Shown one piece after another: positions 7,887 to 15,478 of a stretch of 19,902 nucleotides of DNA. Both the position numbers and the translations under genes were made by a program. Within the stretch, counting starts at the first letter, position 1. Each line of letters begins with the position of its first letter. The stretch is from Pseudomonadota bacterium. Lineage in GTDB: Bacteria; Pseudomonadota; Gammaproteobacteria; Steroidobacterales; Steroidobacteraceae. The stretch covers positions 1-19,902 of the forward strand of contig JAEYXD010000060.1 in assembly GCA_023428645.1 (NCBI GenBank). Direction: 5' to 3'. The notes beneath the pieces are model-generated. The model saw only the letters and a list, made by a program, of their open reading frames with translations, ran no database searches and was not told the DNA's origin.

Positions 7887-8220
7887 TTGCACTCGTTCCG
7901 CGGACCGGGACGAGCAGTTGTGCAATCAACTCCGGGCGGCGCTGGCGCCTTCGACGCGCGCACCTGATCAGGGCACGCGCTCGCGACGACCTGAAAGCGC
8001 GACTGCAGGGTGCACGGGCATTTCTCGATGCACTGCAATCAGTCGGCAAACGCAGCGCGAACGGCGGCGAGACACACGAGCCCGCCACTGCGCAGCGCGC
8101 TCGACCGGGGCCGTCGGTTACCGCGCGCGATGCTTGCAAAGATTTGCCAGTGATCGCCAAGCGCGTTCCCGCTCATGCGCACCGGTGTCATAGTCGTTGC
8201 CTACCATGAGGCCGCCGCAC
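7887..8220. other. 334-bp intergenic stretch without a recognisable gene
   Basis: This is the only gap above 300 bp in the window. Short open frames cross it on both strands but none has a ribosome site or protein-like composition. It holds a possible stem-loop just after the phosphoribosyltransferase stop (7892-7914) and an imperfect 25-bp inverted repeat centred near 7968. A weak promoter for the downstream lipoprotein gene could lie near its right end, but I see no convincing -35/-10 pair. Confidence 0.5.
7892..7914 (+). terminator. Possible stem-loop after the phosphoribosyltransferase gene
   Basis: CTCGTTCC (7892-7899) can pair with GGGACGAG (7907-7914), eight pairs including one G-U, around a 7-nt loop. 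It begins 6 bp after the stop codon. There is no T-run after it, so intrinsic termination is uncertain. Confidence 0.3.
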
Positions 8221-9207
8221 ATGCCGACACTCTCGAAATGGCCGCTCGCATTGATCGCATGCCTGAGCGCTTGCGTGTGTGGCGCGGGCGACAGGCCCGA
8301 GGCCAAGCAGCTGCGGGTCGACGAGTCGCGGCCGGCACTGTTCTATCTCAATCTGCGCGGCGGCGTCGTGCGCACCTCGACGCACGGCAAAGAGCCTCAC
8401 ACGATCGTGAAGCTGGAAACCGCCGGCGTCGGACCGGACGGCATCGCGATCGATGCCGACGCCGGGCATCTCTATTGGACGACGATGGGCAAGGTATCGG
8501 CCGACGACGGCTCGATCATGCGCTCGGACCTGGACGGCAACAACGTCAAGACGATCGTGCCGATCGGCGGCACGTACACACCGAAGCAGCTCAAGCTCGA
8601 CACCACGAATCGCAAGCTCTACTGGGCGGACCGCGAAGGCATGCGCGTCATGCGCGCGAACTTCGACGGCTCGAACATCGAAACCCTGATCGTCGCCGGC
8701 TCCGGCGATGCGGATCGCAAGGATCCGGCACGGTGGTGTGTCGGCATCGCGATCGACCCGCATGGCGGCAAGCTCTATTGGACGCAGAAGGGCGGCGACA
8801 ACGCGCGGCGCGGCACGATCAAGCGCGCCAACCTGCAAATGCCGGCGGGCGCGACCGCCGCGACGCGCACCGACATCGAGGTGTTGTTCGCGAATCTGCC
8901 CGAGCCGATCGATCTCGATATCGACAACGACACGCGCCTGCTTTACTGGACCGACCGCGGTGACAACACGATCTCGCGCGCCCCGCTCGATCCGCCCGCG
9001 AAGTACGATCCCGCGAATCGCGAAGACCGCGAGATCATCGTGAGCAACGTCGGCGAGGCGATCGGCATCGCGCTCGACACGCGCCGCGATCGTCTTTACT
9101 ACACGTCGCTCGGAGGCGTGCTCGGCACGGCGACGCTGAACGGCAGGCAGCCGCGGCTGCTGCTGACGGGTCAAGGAGCACTCACGGGTATCGCATTGCT
9201 CGAATGA
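8221..9207 (+). CDS. Six-bladed YWTD (LDL-receptor class B-like) beta-propeller lipoprotein
   Basis: The protein has 328 aa from ATG 8221, which has GAGG (8207-8210) at suitable spacing; an ATG at 8206 and a TTG at 8197 are alternatives. The N-terminus is a lipoprotein signal (MPTLSKWPLALIACLSAC), with Cys18 of LSAC or Cys14 of LIAC as lipidation site. Six regularly spaced repeats carry YWTD-like cores: FYLN (41), LYWTT (84), LYWAD (133), LYWTQ (185), LYWTD (241) and LYYTS (292). They are accompanied by DGIAID, GIAIDP and GIALD segments and by MRSDLDGNN or MRANFDGSN turns. The count fits a complete six-bladed propeller. It is presumably anchored in the envelope; YWTD propellers mediate protein binding, and the bacterial partner is unknown. 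The next gene, another exported protein, follows after 33 bp. Confidence 0.88.
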   Translation: MPTLSKWPLALIACLSACVCGAGDRPEAKQLRVDESRPALFYLNLRGGVVRTSTHGKEPHTIVKLETAGVGPDGIAIDADAGHLYWTTMGKVSADDGSIMRSDLDGNNVKTIVPIGGTYTPKQLKLDTTNRKLYWADREGMRVMRANFDGSNIETLIVAGSGDADRKDPARWCVGIAIDPHGGKLYWTQKGGDNARRGTIKRANLQMPAGATAATRTDIEVLFANLPEPIDLDIDNDTRLLYWTDRGDNTISRAPLDPPAKYDPANREDREIIVSNVGEAIGIALDTRRDRLYYTSLGGVLGTATLNGRQPRLLLTGQGALTGIALLE

Positions 9208-9240
9208 GCGCCAGCGGCGGCGCCGAGAAAAGGGGGAGAC

Positions 9241-10227
9241 ATGCAAGGATTATGGGCCCCGACCGTCCTCGTGCTGTTGCTGGGCGCGACCGCGCAAGCA
9301 GCCGACACCGCCAGATCGCGGCCGTATTCCCCGCCTCGCACGGCCGATGGCAAGCCTGATTTCCAGGGCGTCTGGGCCAACAACAACGCGACGCCGCTCG
9401 AGCGGCCGAAGATGCTCGAAGGCCGGGCATTCCTGACGGACGACGAGGTGCAGGCGCTGCGCAAACGCTACGCGGAGATCTTTGCCGGCGACGGTGATGC
9501 CGCCTTCGGCGATGGGGTGTTCGAGGCGGTGCTCTCGGACGTGCAGACCTACAAGCCGACATCGTTCGATGTCGCCACTGGCAACTACAACGCCTTCTGG
9601 CTCGTCGAACGCGAATTCGACAATCGGACCTCCCTCATTTCCGATCCAGCGGATGGACGCATTCCGGCGCTCGTACCGGGTGCGGCCGAGCGGCCGCGGC
9701 GCGGCGTTCGTTCGAATGACGGCCCGGAGGGCCGCTCGCTCGCCGAGCGCTGCATCACGTACGGCGTCCCCGATCTGCTCGCGGGCTACAACAGCTATTA
9801 CGAGATCGTGCAGACACCCGACCACGTGATGATCCACGCGGAGAAGATCCACGACGCGCGAATCATTCCGCTCGACGGCCGCCCGCATCCGCCGGCCGCC
9901 TTGCACAGCTGGCTCGGCAGCTCGCGAGGCCACTGGGATGGCGACACGCTCGTCGTGCGGACGAAGCATTTCACGAGCGGTTTTCGCGGCGCGTCCGACA
10001 AGCTCGTGATCACCGAGCGCTACCAGCGGATCGGACCCGACACGCTGAACTACGAAGTGACGATCGATGATCCGCAGACGTGGACGCGGCCGTGGACGTT
10101 CTCGATACCGTTGCGGCGCACCGATGAGAAAATCTACGAGTACGCGTGCCACGAAGGCAACTCGAGCCTCGCGGGGATCTTGTCGGGCGCGCGCGCGGAA
10201 GAGCGACGCGGCAGCGGCGACCGCTGA
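9241..10227 (+). CDS. Secreted protein of unknown function
   Basis: The product has 328 aa. The start is well supported by GGGGGAG two bases before ATG 9241 and by a clear Sec signal peptide (about residues 1-20, ending TAQAADT). The mature protein opens with RTADGKPDFQGVWANNNATP, a sequence style I associate with a large uncharacterised family of exported proteins in Acidobacteria and Gammaproteobacteria. Other family-like blocks are RCITYGVPDL, YYEIVQTPDHVMIHAEKIHDAR, GRPHPPAALHSWLGSSRGHW followed by DGDTLVVRTKHF, and the C-terminal DPQTWTRPWTFSIPL and YEYACHEGNSSL. No catalytic signature is recognisable and no function is claimed. It probably shares a transcript with the YWTD lipoprotein upstream and is convergent with the molybdenum hydroxylase operon (42 bp between ends). 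Confidence 0.85.
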   Translation: MQGLWAPTVLVLLLGATAQAADTARSRPYSPPRTADGKPDFQGVWANNNATPLERPKMLEGRAFLTDDEVQALRKRYAEIFAGDGDAAFGDGVFEAVLSDVQTYKPTSFDVATGNYNAFWLVEREFDNRTSLISDPADGRIPALVPGAAERPRRGVRSNDGPEGRSLAERCITYGVPDLLAGYNSYYEIVQTPDHVMIHAEKIHDARIIPLDGRPHPPAALHSWLGSSRGHWDGDTLVVRTKHFTSGFRGASDKLVITERYQRIGPDTLNYEVTIDDPQTWTRPWTFSIPLRRTDEKIYEYACHEGNSSLAGILSGARAEERRGSGDR

Positions 10228-10269
10228 CGTCGCGAAGACCTGACGCCGCGTCCTCGTCCTCGAGAATCG

Positions 10270-12519
10270 TCAGAGGAGCTTGTCCACCGTCAACGGCAGC
10301 TCCCGAATTCGTCGCCCGGTCGCGTGATAGACCGCGTTCGCGATCGCCGCCGCCGTACCAACGACGCCGACTTCGCCCAGGCCCTTCGCTCCCAGCGGAT
10401 TGATGTGCTGGTCGCGTTCGTCGACGAAGATCACATCGATATCCGGCACGTCCGCGTGCGTCGGCACGTGGTACTCCGCGTAGTTGTGATTCATGAAGCG
10501 CCCCAGGCGATGATCGAGCATGCTCTCTTCCGTGAGCGCCATGCCGATCCCGAACACGATGCCGCCGATGATCTGGCTGCGCGCCGTCTTGGGATTCAGA
10601 ATGCGGCCGGCCGCGATCGCGCTCACGATCCGAGTCACGCGCACCTGGCCCAATTCCTCATCCACCTTCACTTCGACGAATACCGCGCCATGCGTGTAGC
10701 TGGCGCGCCGCCTCTGCTCCACCGCGCTCGGCGCCGCCGCTGCTTCCACGACGATCGCCGGGCGGCCTGAGCTCGCCACGATGTCGCGCAACGACAGCCG
10801 CTTGCTCGCATCGCGCGTCGATACGACATCGCCGTGCTCGAACCTGACCGCGCTCGCCCGCACCTTGCCGAGCGGCGAGTCGCCGAGCGACCGCGCCTGC
10901 GCGAGCACCGCCTTCTGCAGCGCCTCGCAAGCCGCTTGCACCGCCGAGCCGACCGACGCCGCCGTGAACGAGCCGCCTTGCAGCGGCGCCTTCGGCAGCG
11001 TCGAATCGCCGAGCTTCACGGACACCGCCGCGAGCGGCAGCCCCAGACAATCCGCGGCGATCTGCGCCAGGATCGTGTAGGTGCCGGTGCCGATATCAGC
11101 ACTCGCGGTCGCGATCTCGAGCCGACCGTCCGACAACAGCGTGGCGCGCGCCTGCGCCTTCCTTTGCATCGCCTCCCACACGCCTGTCGCCATGCCCCAG
11201 CCGACGAGCTCACGCGCGTCGCGCATCGAGCGAGGCTCGAGCGGGCGCGACGCCCAGCCGAACCGCTCGGCGCCCTGCGCATACGCATCGCGCAGCGCCT
11301 TGCTGGTGAAGGGCTTGTCCTCGTTCTGGTCGAAGTCCGCGTAATTCTTGAGGCGCAGCGCCAACGGATCCATGCGCAACGCGTACGCCAGCTCGTCGAT
11401 CGCGATCTCGAACGCATTCACGCCGGTCGCCGCGCCGGGCGCGCGCATGTCGATCGGCGTGTACAAATCCAGCCGCGCAAGCTTGTGGTCGCACGCGACG
11501 TTCGGGCACGCATACAACAGCCCGCTCCAATCCACGATGGTCTCGGTGTAGTCCTCGAACTGCGACGTATTCTGGATCGACGCGTGCTTGATCGCCGTCA
11601 GCGTGCCGTCCGCGCGCGCGCCGATCTCGATCGTCTGCAAGTCATCGGGCCGATAACCGAAAGTGAACATCTGCTCGCGGCTCAAGACGACCCGCACCGA
11701 GCGCTCGAGCGCCTTCGCGGCCAGCACGGCCAGGAATAGCGAATACTGCGGCCGCAGCCCGGAGCCGAACGCGCCGCCGACGAACGGCGCTTCGACACGT
11801 ACATCCTCGTCCTTGAAACCGAACACGCCGCAGACATAGCGATGCGTATTCATCGCCCCCTGCGTCTTGTCGTGTACCGTGATCTTGCCGTCCCCTTCCC
11901 ATACGACGGTCGCCGCGTGCGGCTCCATCGGGTTGTGGTGCTCGATCGCGATGCGGTACTCGCCGCGATGCCTCACCGCGGCCTGCGCCAGACCGGCGTC
12001 GACATCGCCTCGCGTGGGCGCTTCGTTCCCCGACTTGTTCGGATAGAACGCCCGCTCGCGTTCGGCGAGCAGGTCCGTCGCGTGTGACGCTTGCGAATAG
12101 CGCACCTCGACGAGCGACGCCGCATAGCGCGCGGTCTCGAAATCCTGAGCGACGACGAGCGCGACGGGCTGCCCGCTGTAGACGATCTTCGCGTCGCCGA
12201 GCGGTCGAAACGGCCTGCCCGACGGTGCGTCGTCGTCGGTGTACTTGCGCTTGTTCCAGGCGATCGTCGGGCGATTCTCATGCGTCAGCACCGCGACGAC
12301 GCCTCGTACGGCGCGTGCTCGCGCCGTGTCGATAGCCTCGATGCGGCCCTTCGCAATCGTGCTGTTCACGACGCAACCGTGCAGCAGCTCCGGGGCCGCG
12401 AACTCCGCAATGTATTTCGCCGCGCCGGTGACCTTCGCGACGCCGTCGATGCGACTGGTCGCGCTGCCGATATGAGAAGCACGGGATGCCGCGGTCGTCG
12501 CATTGCTCGCTGTTGCCAT
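10270..12519 (-). CDS. paoC: Molybdopterin-binding (large) subunit of a PaoC/YagR-like aldehyde oxidoreductase
   Basis: The 749-aa subunit belongs to the xanthine oxidase family. ATG 12519 overlaps the stop of the FAD-subunit gene (TGATG) and has GAGGATCGG upstream. Residues 17-140 form the a/b hammerhead (SRIDGVAKVTGAAKYIAEFA). Mo-binding segments follow: HHNPMEPHAATVVWEG, APFVGGAFGSGLRPQ, DMRAPGAATGVNAFEIAIDE, LQGGSFTAASVGSAVQAA, and the C-terminal NPLGAKGLGEVGVVG with the catalytic base Glu716. This glutamate is the signature residue for hydroxylation at the Mo centre. By relation to E. coli PaoC, the substrate is probably an aldehyde oxidised to a carboxylic acid, but specificity is not readable. 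The gene order FeS-FAD-Mo and short subunits match paoABC. The usual RAPGE motif reads RAPGA here. The symbol is by similarity only. Confidence 0.92.
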   Translation of the reverse strand: MATASNATTAASRASHIGSATSRIDGVAKVTGAAKYIAEFAAPELLHGCVVNSTIAKGRIEAIDTARARAVRGVVAVLTHENRPTIAWNKRKYTDDDAPSGRPFRPLGDAKIVYSGQPVALVVAQDFETARYAASLVEVRYSQASHATDLLAERERAFYPNKSGNEAPTRGDVDAGLAQAAVRHRGEYRIAIEHHNPMEPHAATVVWEGDGKITVHDKTQGAMNTHRYVCGVFGFKDEDVRVEAPFVGGAFGSGLRPQYSLFLAVLAAKALERSVRVVLSREQMFTFGYRPDDLQTIEIGARADGTLTAIKHASIQNTSQFEDYTETIVDWSGLLYACPNVACDHKLARLDLYTPIDMRAPGAATGVNAFEIAIDELAYALRMDPLALRLKNYADFDQNEDKPFTSKALRDAYAQGAERFGWASRPLEPRSMRDARELVGWGMATGVWEAMQRKAQARATLLSDGRLEIATASADIGTGTYTILAQIAADCLGLPLAAVSVKLGDSTLPKAPLQGGSFTAASVGSAVQAACEALQKAVLAQARSLGDSPLGKVRASAVRFEHGDVVSTRDASKRLSLRDIVASSGRPAIVVEAAAAPSAVEQRRRASYTHGAVFVEVKVDEELGQVRVTRIVSAIAAGRILNPKTARSQIIGGIVFGIGMALTEESMLDHRLGRFMNHNYAEYHVPTHADVPDIDVIFVDERDQHINPLGAKGLGEVGVVGTAAAIANAVYHATGRRIRELPLTVDKLL

Positions 12520-13535
12520 CAACCGATCCTCTTGTCGACGTGCGACTGCGCTGCCCCCGCCGCGGCTTGCAGCAACGCGCGCACGATCGCGCGACGCGCC
12601 AGCTCGATCTTGAAATCGTTGTGACCGAAGCCCCGCGCGCCGGCGAGCAAGGTGTCGGCGCAGCGCGCGAATACCTCCGCTCCGGGCGTCACGCCCATGA
12701 GCTGCCGTTCGGCTTCCTCGCGGCGCCACGGTTTGTGCGCAACGCCGCCGAGCGCGACGCGCGCCGCGACGATCTCCGCGCCGTCGAGACGCAGCGCCGC
12801 CGCGACCGAGACCAGCGCGAAGGCGTAGGACAGGCGATCGCGCAGCTTCAGGTAGGTGTAGTTCGTGCTGAAGTCTTCAGCCGGCAACTCCACGGCGGTC
12901 ACGAGCTCGTCCGCGAGCAGGGTCGTGTCGAGCTCGGGACGATCGCCGGGCAGGCGATGCAAGTCCGCGAACGCGACCGTACGCTCGCCGTTCGGACCGA
13001 CGACGTGCACGCGCGCTTCGAGCGCGGCGAGCGCTACGCACATATCCGACGGATGCGTGGCGATGCAGTGCTCGCTCGTGCCGAGAATCGCGAGATTGCG
13101 ATTCCGCCCGTGTATTGCGCCACAGCCTTGCCCCGGCGAGCGCTTGTTGCATGGCGTGCCGACGTCGTAGAAATAAAAGCAGCGCGTTCGTTGCAAGAGA
13201 TTGCCGCCGGTCGTCGCCGCGTTGCGCAGCTGCGGCGAGGCGCCCGCCAGGATCGCGCTCGCGAGCAACGGATAGCGGCCGCGCACGCGCTCATCCTGCG
13301 CGACCGCCGTGTTCGTGGCGAGCGCGCCGATGCGCAGGCCGCCGCCCGCCGTATCGTCGATCGACTTGAGCGGCAGATGCGTGATGTCGACGAGCTGCTC
13401 GGGCCGCTCCACCGTCTCCTTCATCAGATCGACGAGATTCGTGCCGCCGGCGATGAATTTAGCGGTCGTACCCGCCGCGACCGCGCGAATGGCATCGTGT
13501 ACGTCGGTCGCGCGCGTGAACGAGAACGGATGCAT
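12519..13535 (-). CDS. paoB: FAD and [4Fe-4S]-binding (medium) subunit, PaoB/YagS-like
   Basis: The protein has 338 aa from ATG 13535, which overlaps the stop of the 2Fe-2S subunit gene (TGATG) and gives the standard MHPFSFTRA beginning. The FAD_binding_5 domain shows KFIAGGTNLVDLM at 26-38 (pyrophosphate loop) and GASPQLRNAATTGGNL at 98-113. An insertion typical of the PaoB/4-hydroxybenzoyl-CoA reductase type carries four cysteines, Cys119, Cys129, Cys138 and Cys157, in RTRCFYF, TPCNKRSPGQGC and SEHCIATHPSD. These fit a [4Fe-4S] cluster, seen in PaoB but not in ordinary xanthine dehydrogenases. The C-terminal CO-dehydrogenase flavoprotein domain follows (LKLRDRLSYAFALVSVAAAL). It passes electrons between the 2Fe-2S clusters and an external acceptor. 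The symbol is by similarity only. Confidence 0.92.
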   Translation of the reverse strand: MHPFSFTRATDVHDAIRAVAAGTTAKFIAGGTNLVDLMKETVERPEQLVDITHLPLKSIDDTAGGGLRIGALATNTAVAQDERVRGRYPLLASAILAGASPQLRNAATTGGNLLQRTRCFYFYDVGTPCNKRSPGQGCGAIHGRNRNLAILGTSEHCIATHPSDMCVALAALEARVHVVGPNGERTVAFADLHRLPGDRPELDTTLLADELVTAVELPAEDFSTNYTYLKLRDRLSYAFALVSVAAALRLDGAEIVAARVALGGVAHKPWRREEAERQLMGVTPGAEVFARCADTLLAGARGFGHNDFKIELARRAIVRALLQAAAGAAQSHVDKRIG

Positions 13536-14074
13536 CAGTCGTGCTCCCCGGCGACGGACCTGATCGCCGCGACGATGTTCGGGTACGCGCCACAGCGGCA
13601 CAGATTGCCGCTCATCCATTCGCGAATCTCGGCAGCGCTCGGCCGCGGCGTTTCGTGCAGCAGCGCGACGGCGGAGCACAGCTGCCCCGGCGTGCAATAG
13701 CCGCACTGAAATGCATCGTGCTCGATGAAGGCGCGTTGCAATTCGTGCAATGTCTGCGATTCAGCGAGACCTTCGACGGTCGTGATGCGGGCACCGTCAT
13801 GCATGACCGCGAGCCGCAGACAAGAATTCACGCGCATGCCATCGACGAGCACGGTGCACGCTCCGCACTGGCCGTGATCACAGCCCTTCTTCGCGCCGGT
13901 GAGGCCGAGTCGATCGCGCAGCGCGTCGAGCAACGAGACCCACGGCATCACGTCCAGCCGGCGCTCGACGCCATTCACGAGCAGCTTGATGGGAAATGCC
14001 TCGTCGGCACCGATGTGGACGCGCGCGTCAGGCGGCGTCCACGCATCTCGATCACTCTGTGACCTGGCGCTCAT
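13535..14074 (-). CDS. paoA: [2Fe-2S]-binding (small) subunit, PaoA/YagT-like
   Basis: The product has 179 aa from ATG 14074, chosen because GGAG sits six bases upstream; an in-frame ATG at 14095 would add seven residues. The N-terminal plant-type ferredoxin domain carries Cys65, Cys70, Cys73 and Cys85 (KKGCDHGQCGACTV and NSCLRLAV). The C-terminal helical [2Fe-2S] domain carries Cys124, Cys127, Cys159 and Cys161 (QCGYCTPGQLCSAV and GNLCRCGAYPNI). All eight ligands are present. The phrases GCDHGQCGACTV and MSGNLCRCGAYPNI are very close to PaoA-type sequences. Unlike E. coli PaoA, no twin-arginine signal is seen at the N-terminus with either start, so the complex is probably cytoplasmic. It is the first gene of the three-gene operon. 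The symbol is by similarity only. Confidence 0.92.
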   Translation of the reverse strand: MSARSQSDRDAWTPPDARVHIGADEAFPIKLLVNGVERRLDVMPWVSLLDALRDRLGLTGAKKGCDHGQCGACTVLVDGMRVNSCLRLAVMHDGARITTVEGLAESQTLHELQRAFIEHDAFQCGYCTPGQLCSAVALLHETPRPSAAEIREWMSGNLCRCGAYPNIVAAIRSVAGEHD

Positions 14075-14080
14075 CACTTG

Positions 14081-14084
14081 CTCC
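14081..14084 (-). promoter_or_regulatory. Ribosome binding site of the 2Fe-2S subunit gene
   Basis: The minus strand reads GGAG six bases before ATG 14074. The alternative ATG at 14095 has only a weak purine stretch, so this site decides the start. Confidence 0.55.
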
Positions 14085-14155
14085 GCGGGGTTCATGTCTC
14101 GCAACGATTGCGCCGCCAGCGAGTTCCGCGATGGCCTGCTGTAGGATTCTCGGTA

Positions 14156-15478
14156 ATGCAATCGTCCGCTCCACGCTCGCGCGCGCGTCGCGCCAAGATC
14201 GTGCTCGCCACGTTCGGCACGCACGGCGATCTGAATCCCATGCTCGCGGTGGCGATGGCGCTCGCGGCGCGCGGCGTGCGGCCCGTCCTCGCCGCGGCGG
14301 AGAGCTATCGCGCGAAGGTGGAAGCGGAGCACATCGAGTTTCAGCCGCTGCGGCCCGACGTCGATGCCATCGCGCGACGCCTCGGTCTGCCGGAGCGCGA
14401 GCTCGTGCGCCGAGTCGCGCGGCGTCCGGATTTCCTCATTCAGCGCGTCATCCTGCCGCACCTGCGAGAGTCGTACGAGGACATCATGGCGATCACCGCG
14501 GACGCCGACCTCGTCGTCACACAGTCCGCCGCGTACGGTGCGCGGATCGCCGCGGATAAGCGCGGGCTGCCCCACATCGGCATCGTGCTGCAGCCGATGA
14601 TCCTCATGTCCGCGTACGATCCGCCGATCGTCGCCAACCTGCCGCGGCTATCGCCATGGATCTACGCGCGCGGACTCCGCTGGACGCGTGCGTTCTTCGC
14701 TGCGGGCCGCGCGCTCGCGCGCCGCTGGGCGCGTCCGATCGAGCGCCTGCGACACGAGGTGGGCTTGCCGCCCTCGCCAGGCCATCCGTTGTTCGACGGG
14801 CAATTGAGCGGCGCGCACGTGATCGCGCTGTTCTCGCCGCTGTTTGGCGCGCCGCAAGTCGATCATCCCGCGCATACGTCGATCGTCGGCTTCGCGTTCT
14901 ACGACAGCGAGGCCGGCGGCCCGCCGATGTTGTCGCCCGCGCTCGATGCCTTCCTCGCGGCCGGGCCGGCGCCCATCGTCTTCACGCAAGGCACCTCCGC
15001 GATTCACGATGCCGATGATTTCGTGCGCGAGAGTCTCGCCGCCGTCGAGGAGCTCGGCGCACGGGCAGTGCTCGTGCTCGATGCGGAACGAGCCGAGCAT
15101 TGGGCCGCCCGTGCGTCGCAATCCGTGTTCGTAAGCGCGTACGCGCCGTACTCGCTGCTGTTTCCGCGTGCGGCGGTCAACGTGCATCACGGCGGCGTCG
15201 GCACGACGGCGCAGGCGCTGCGCGCGGGGCGCCCGCAGCTCATTGCCCCCTATCTCGTCGATCAACCGGACAATGCCGCCCGCGTCGCGCGCCTCGGTGC
15301 GGGCCGGGTCGTCGAGCTGCCGCGGTTCACGGCCGCGCGAGTCGCCGCGGAATTGCGTCTGCTCCTGCAAGATCCGCGGTACACGGAACATGCGCGGCGC
15401 GTCGGCGAGCAGATCGCGCGGGAGGATGGCGCCGCGCGCGCGGCGGAAATCATCGTTGCAGCGCTGCGAGGACGCTAA
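14156..15478 (+). CDS. GT1-family (UGT-like) glycosyltransferase
   Basis: The protein has 440 aa from ATG 14156 (TAGGA upstream); the open frame extends to 14078 but without plausible sequence. It is a GT-B-fold enzyme of the UDP-glucuronosyl/macrolide glycosyltransferase group. The N-terminal acceptor domain starts RAKIVLATFGTHGDLNPMLA, with the GTHGDLNP motif of this family. The C-terminal donor domain has IVFTQGTSAIHDADDF, SVFVSAYAPYSLLFPRAAV and the nucleotide-sugar signature VHHGGVGTTAQALRAGRPQL at about 343-362, continuing through LVDQPDNAARV. These residues bind the diphosphate and sugar of a UDP- or dTDP-hexose. The acceptor, typically a lipid, sterol, macrolide or rhamnolipid-type hydrophobic compound, cannot be told. 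It is divergent from the aldehyde oxidoreductase operon (81 bp between starts), and its stop overlaps the stop of the convergent TPR-barrel gene. Confidence 0.92.
   Translation: MQSSAPRSRARRAKIVLATFGTHGDLNPMLAVAMALAARGVRPVLAAAESYRAKVEAEHIEFQPLRPDVDAIARRLGLPERELVRRVARRPDFLIQRVILPHLRESYEDIMAITADADLVVTQSAAYGARIAADKRGLPHIGIVLQPMILMSAYDPPIVANLPRLSPWIYARGLRWTRAFFAAGRALARRWARPIERLRHEVGLPPSPGHPLFDGQLSGAHVIALFSPLFGAPQVDHPAHTSIVGFAFYDSEAGGPPMLSPALDAFLAAGPAPIVFTQGTSAIHDADDFVRESLAAVEELGARAVLVLDAERAEHWAARASQSVFVSAYAPYSLLFPRAAVNVHHGGVGTTAQALRAGRPQLIAPYLVDQPDNAARVARLGAGRVVELPRFTAARVAAELRLLLQDPRYTEHARRVGEQIAREDGAARAAEIIVAALRGR

Noticed and set aside
8166..8194. TTCCCG/CATAGT as a sigma-70 promoter for the YWTD lipoprotein
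   Set aside because: Only about half the bases match in each box; too weak to annotate.
10240..10273. CTGACG/CGTCAG inverted repeat between the secreted protein and the Mo-subunit gene as a terminator
   Set aside because: The stem is only six pairs with a 22-nt loop and no T-run, and it reaches into the stop region of the convergent gene.
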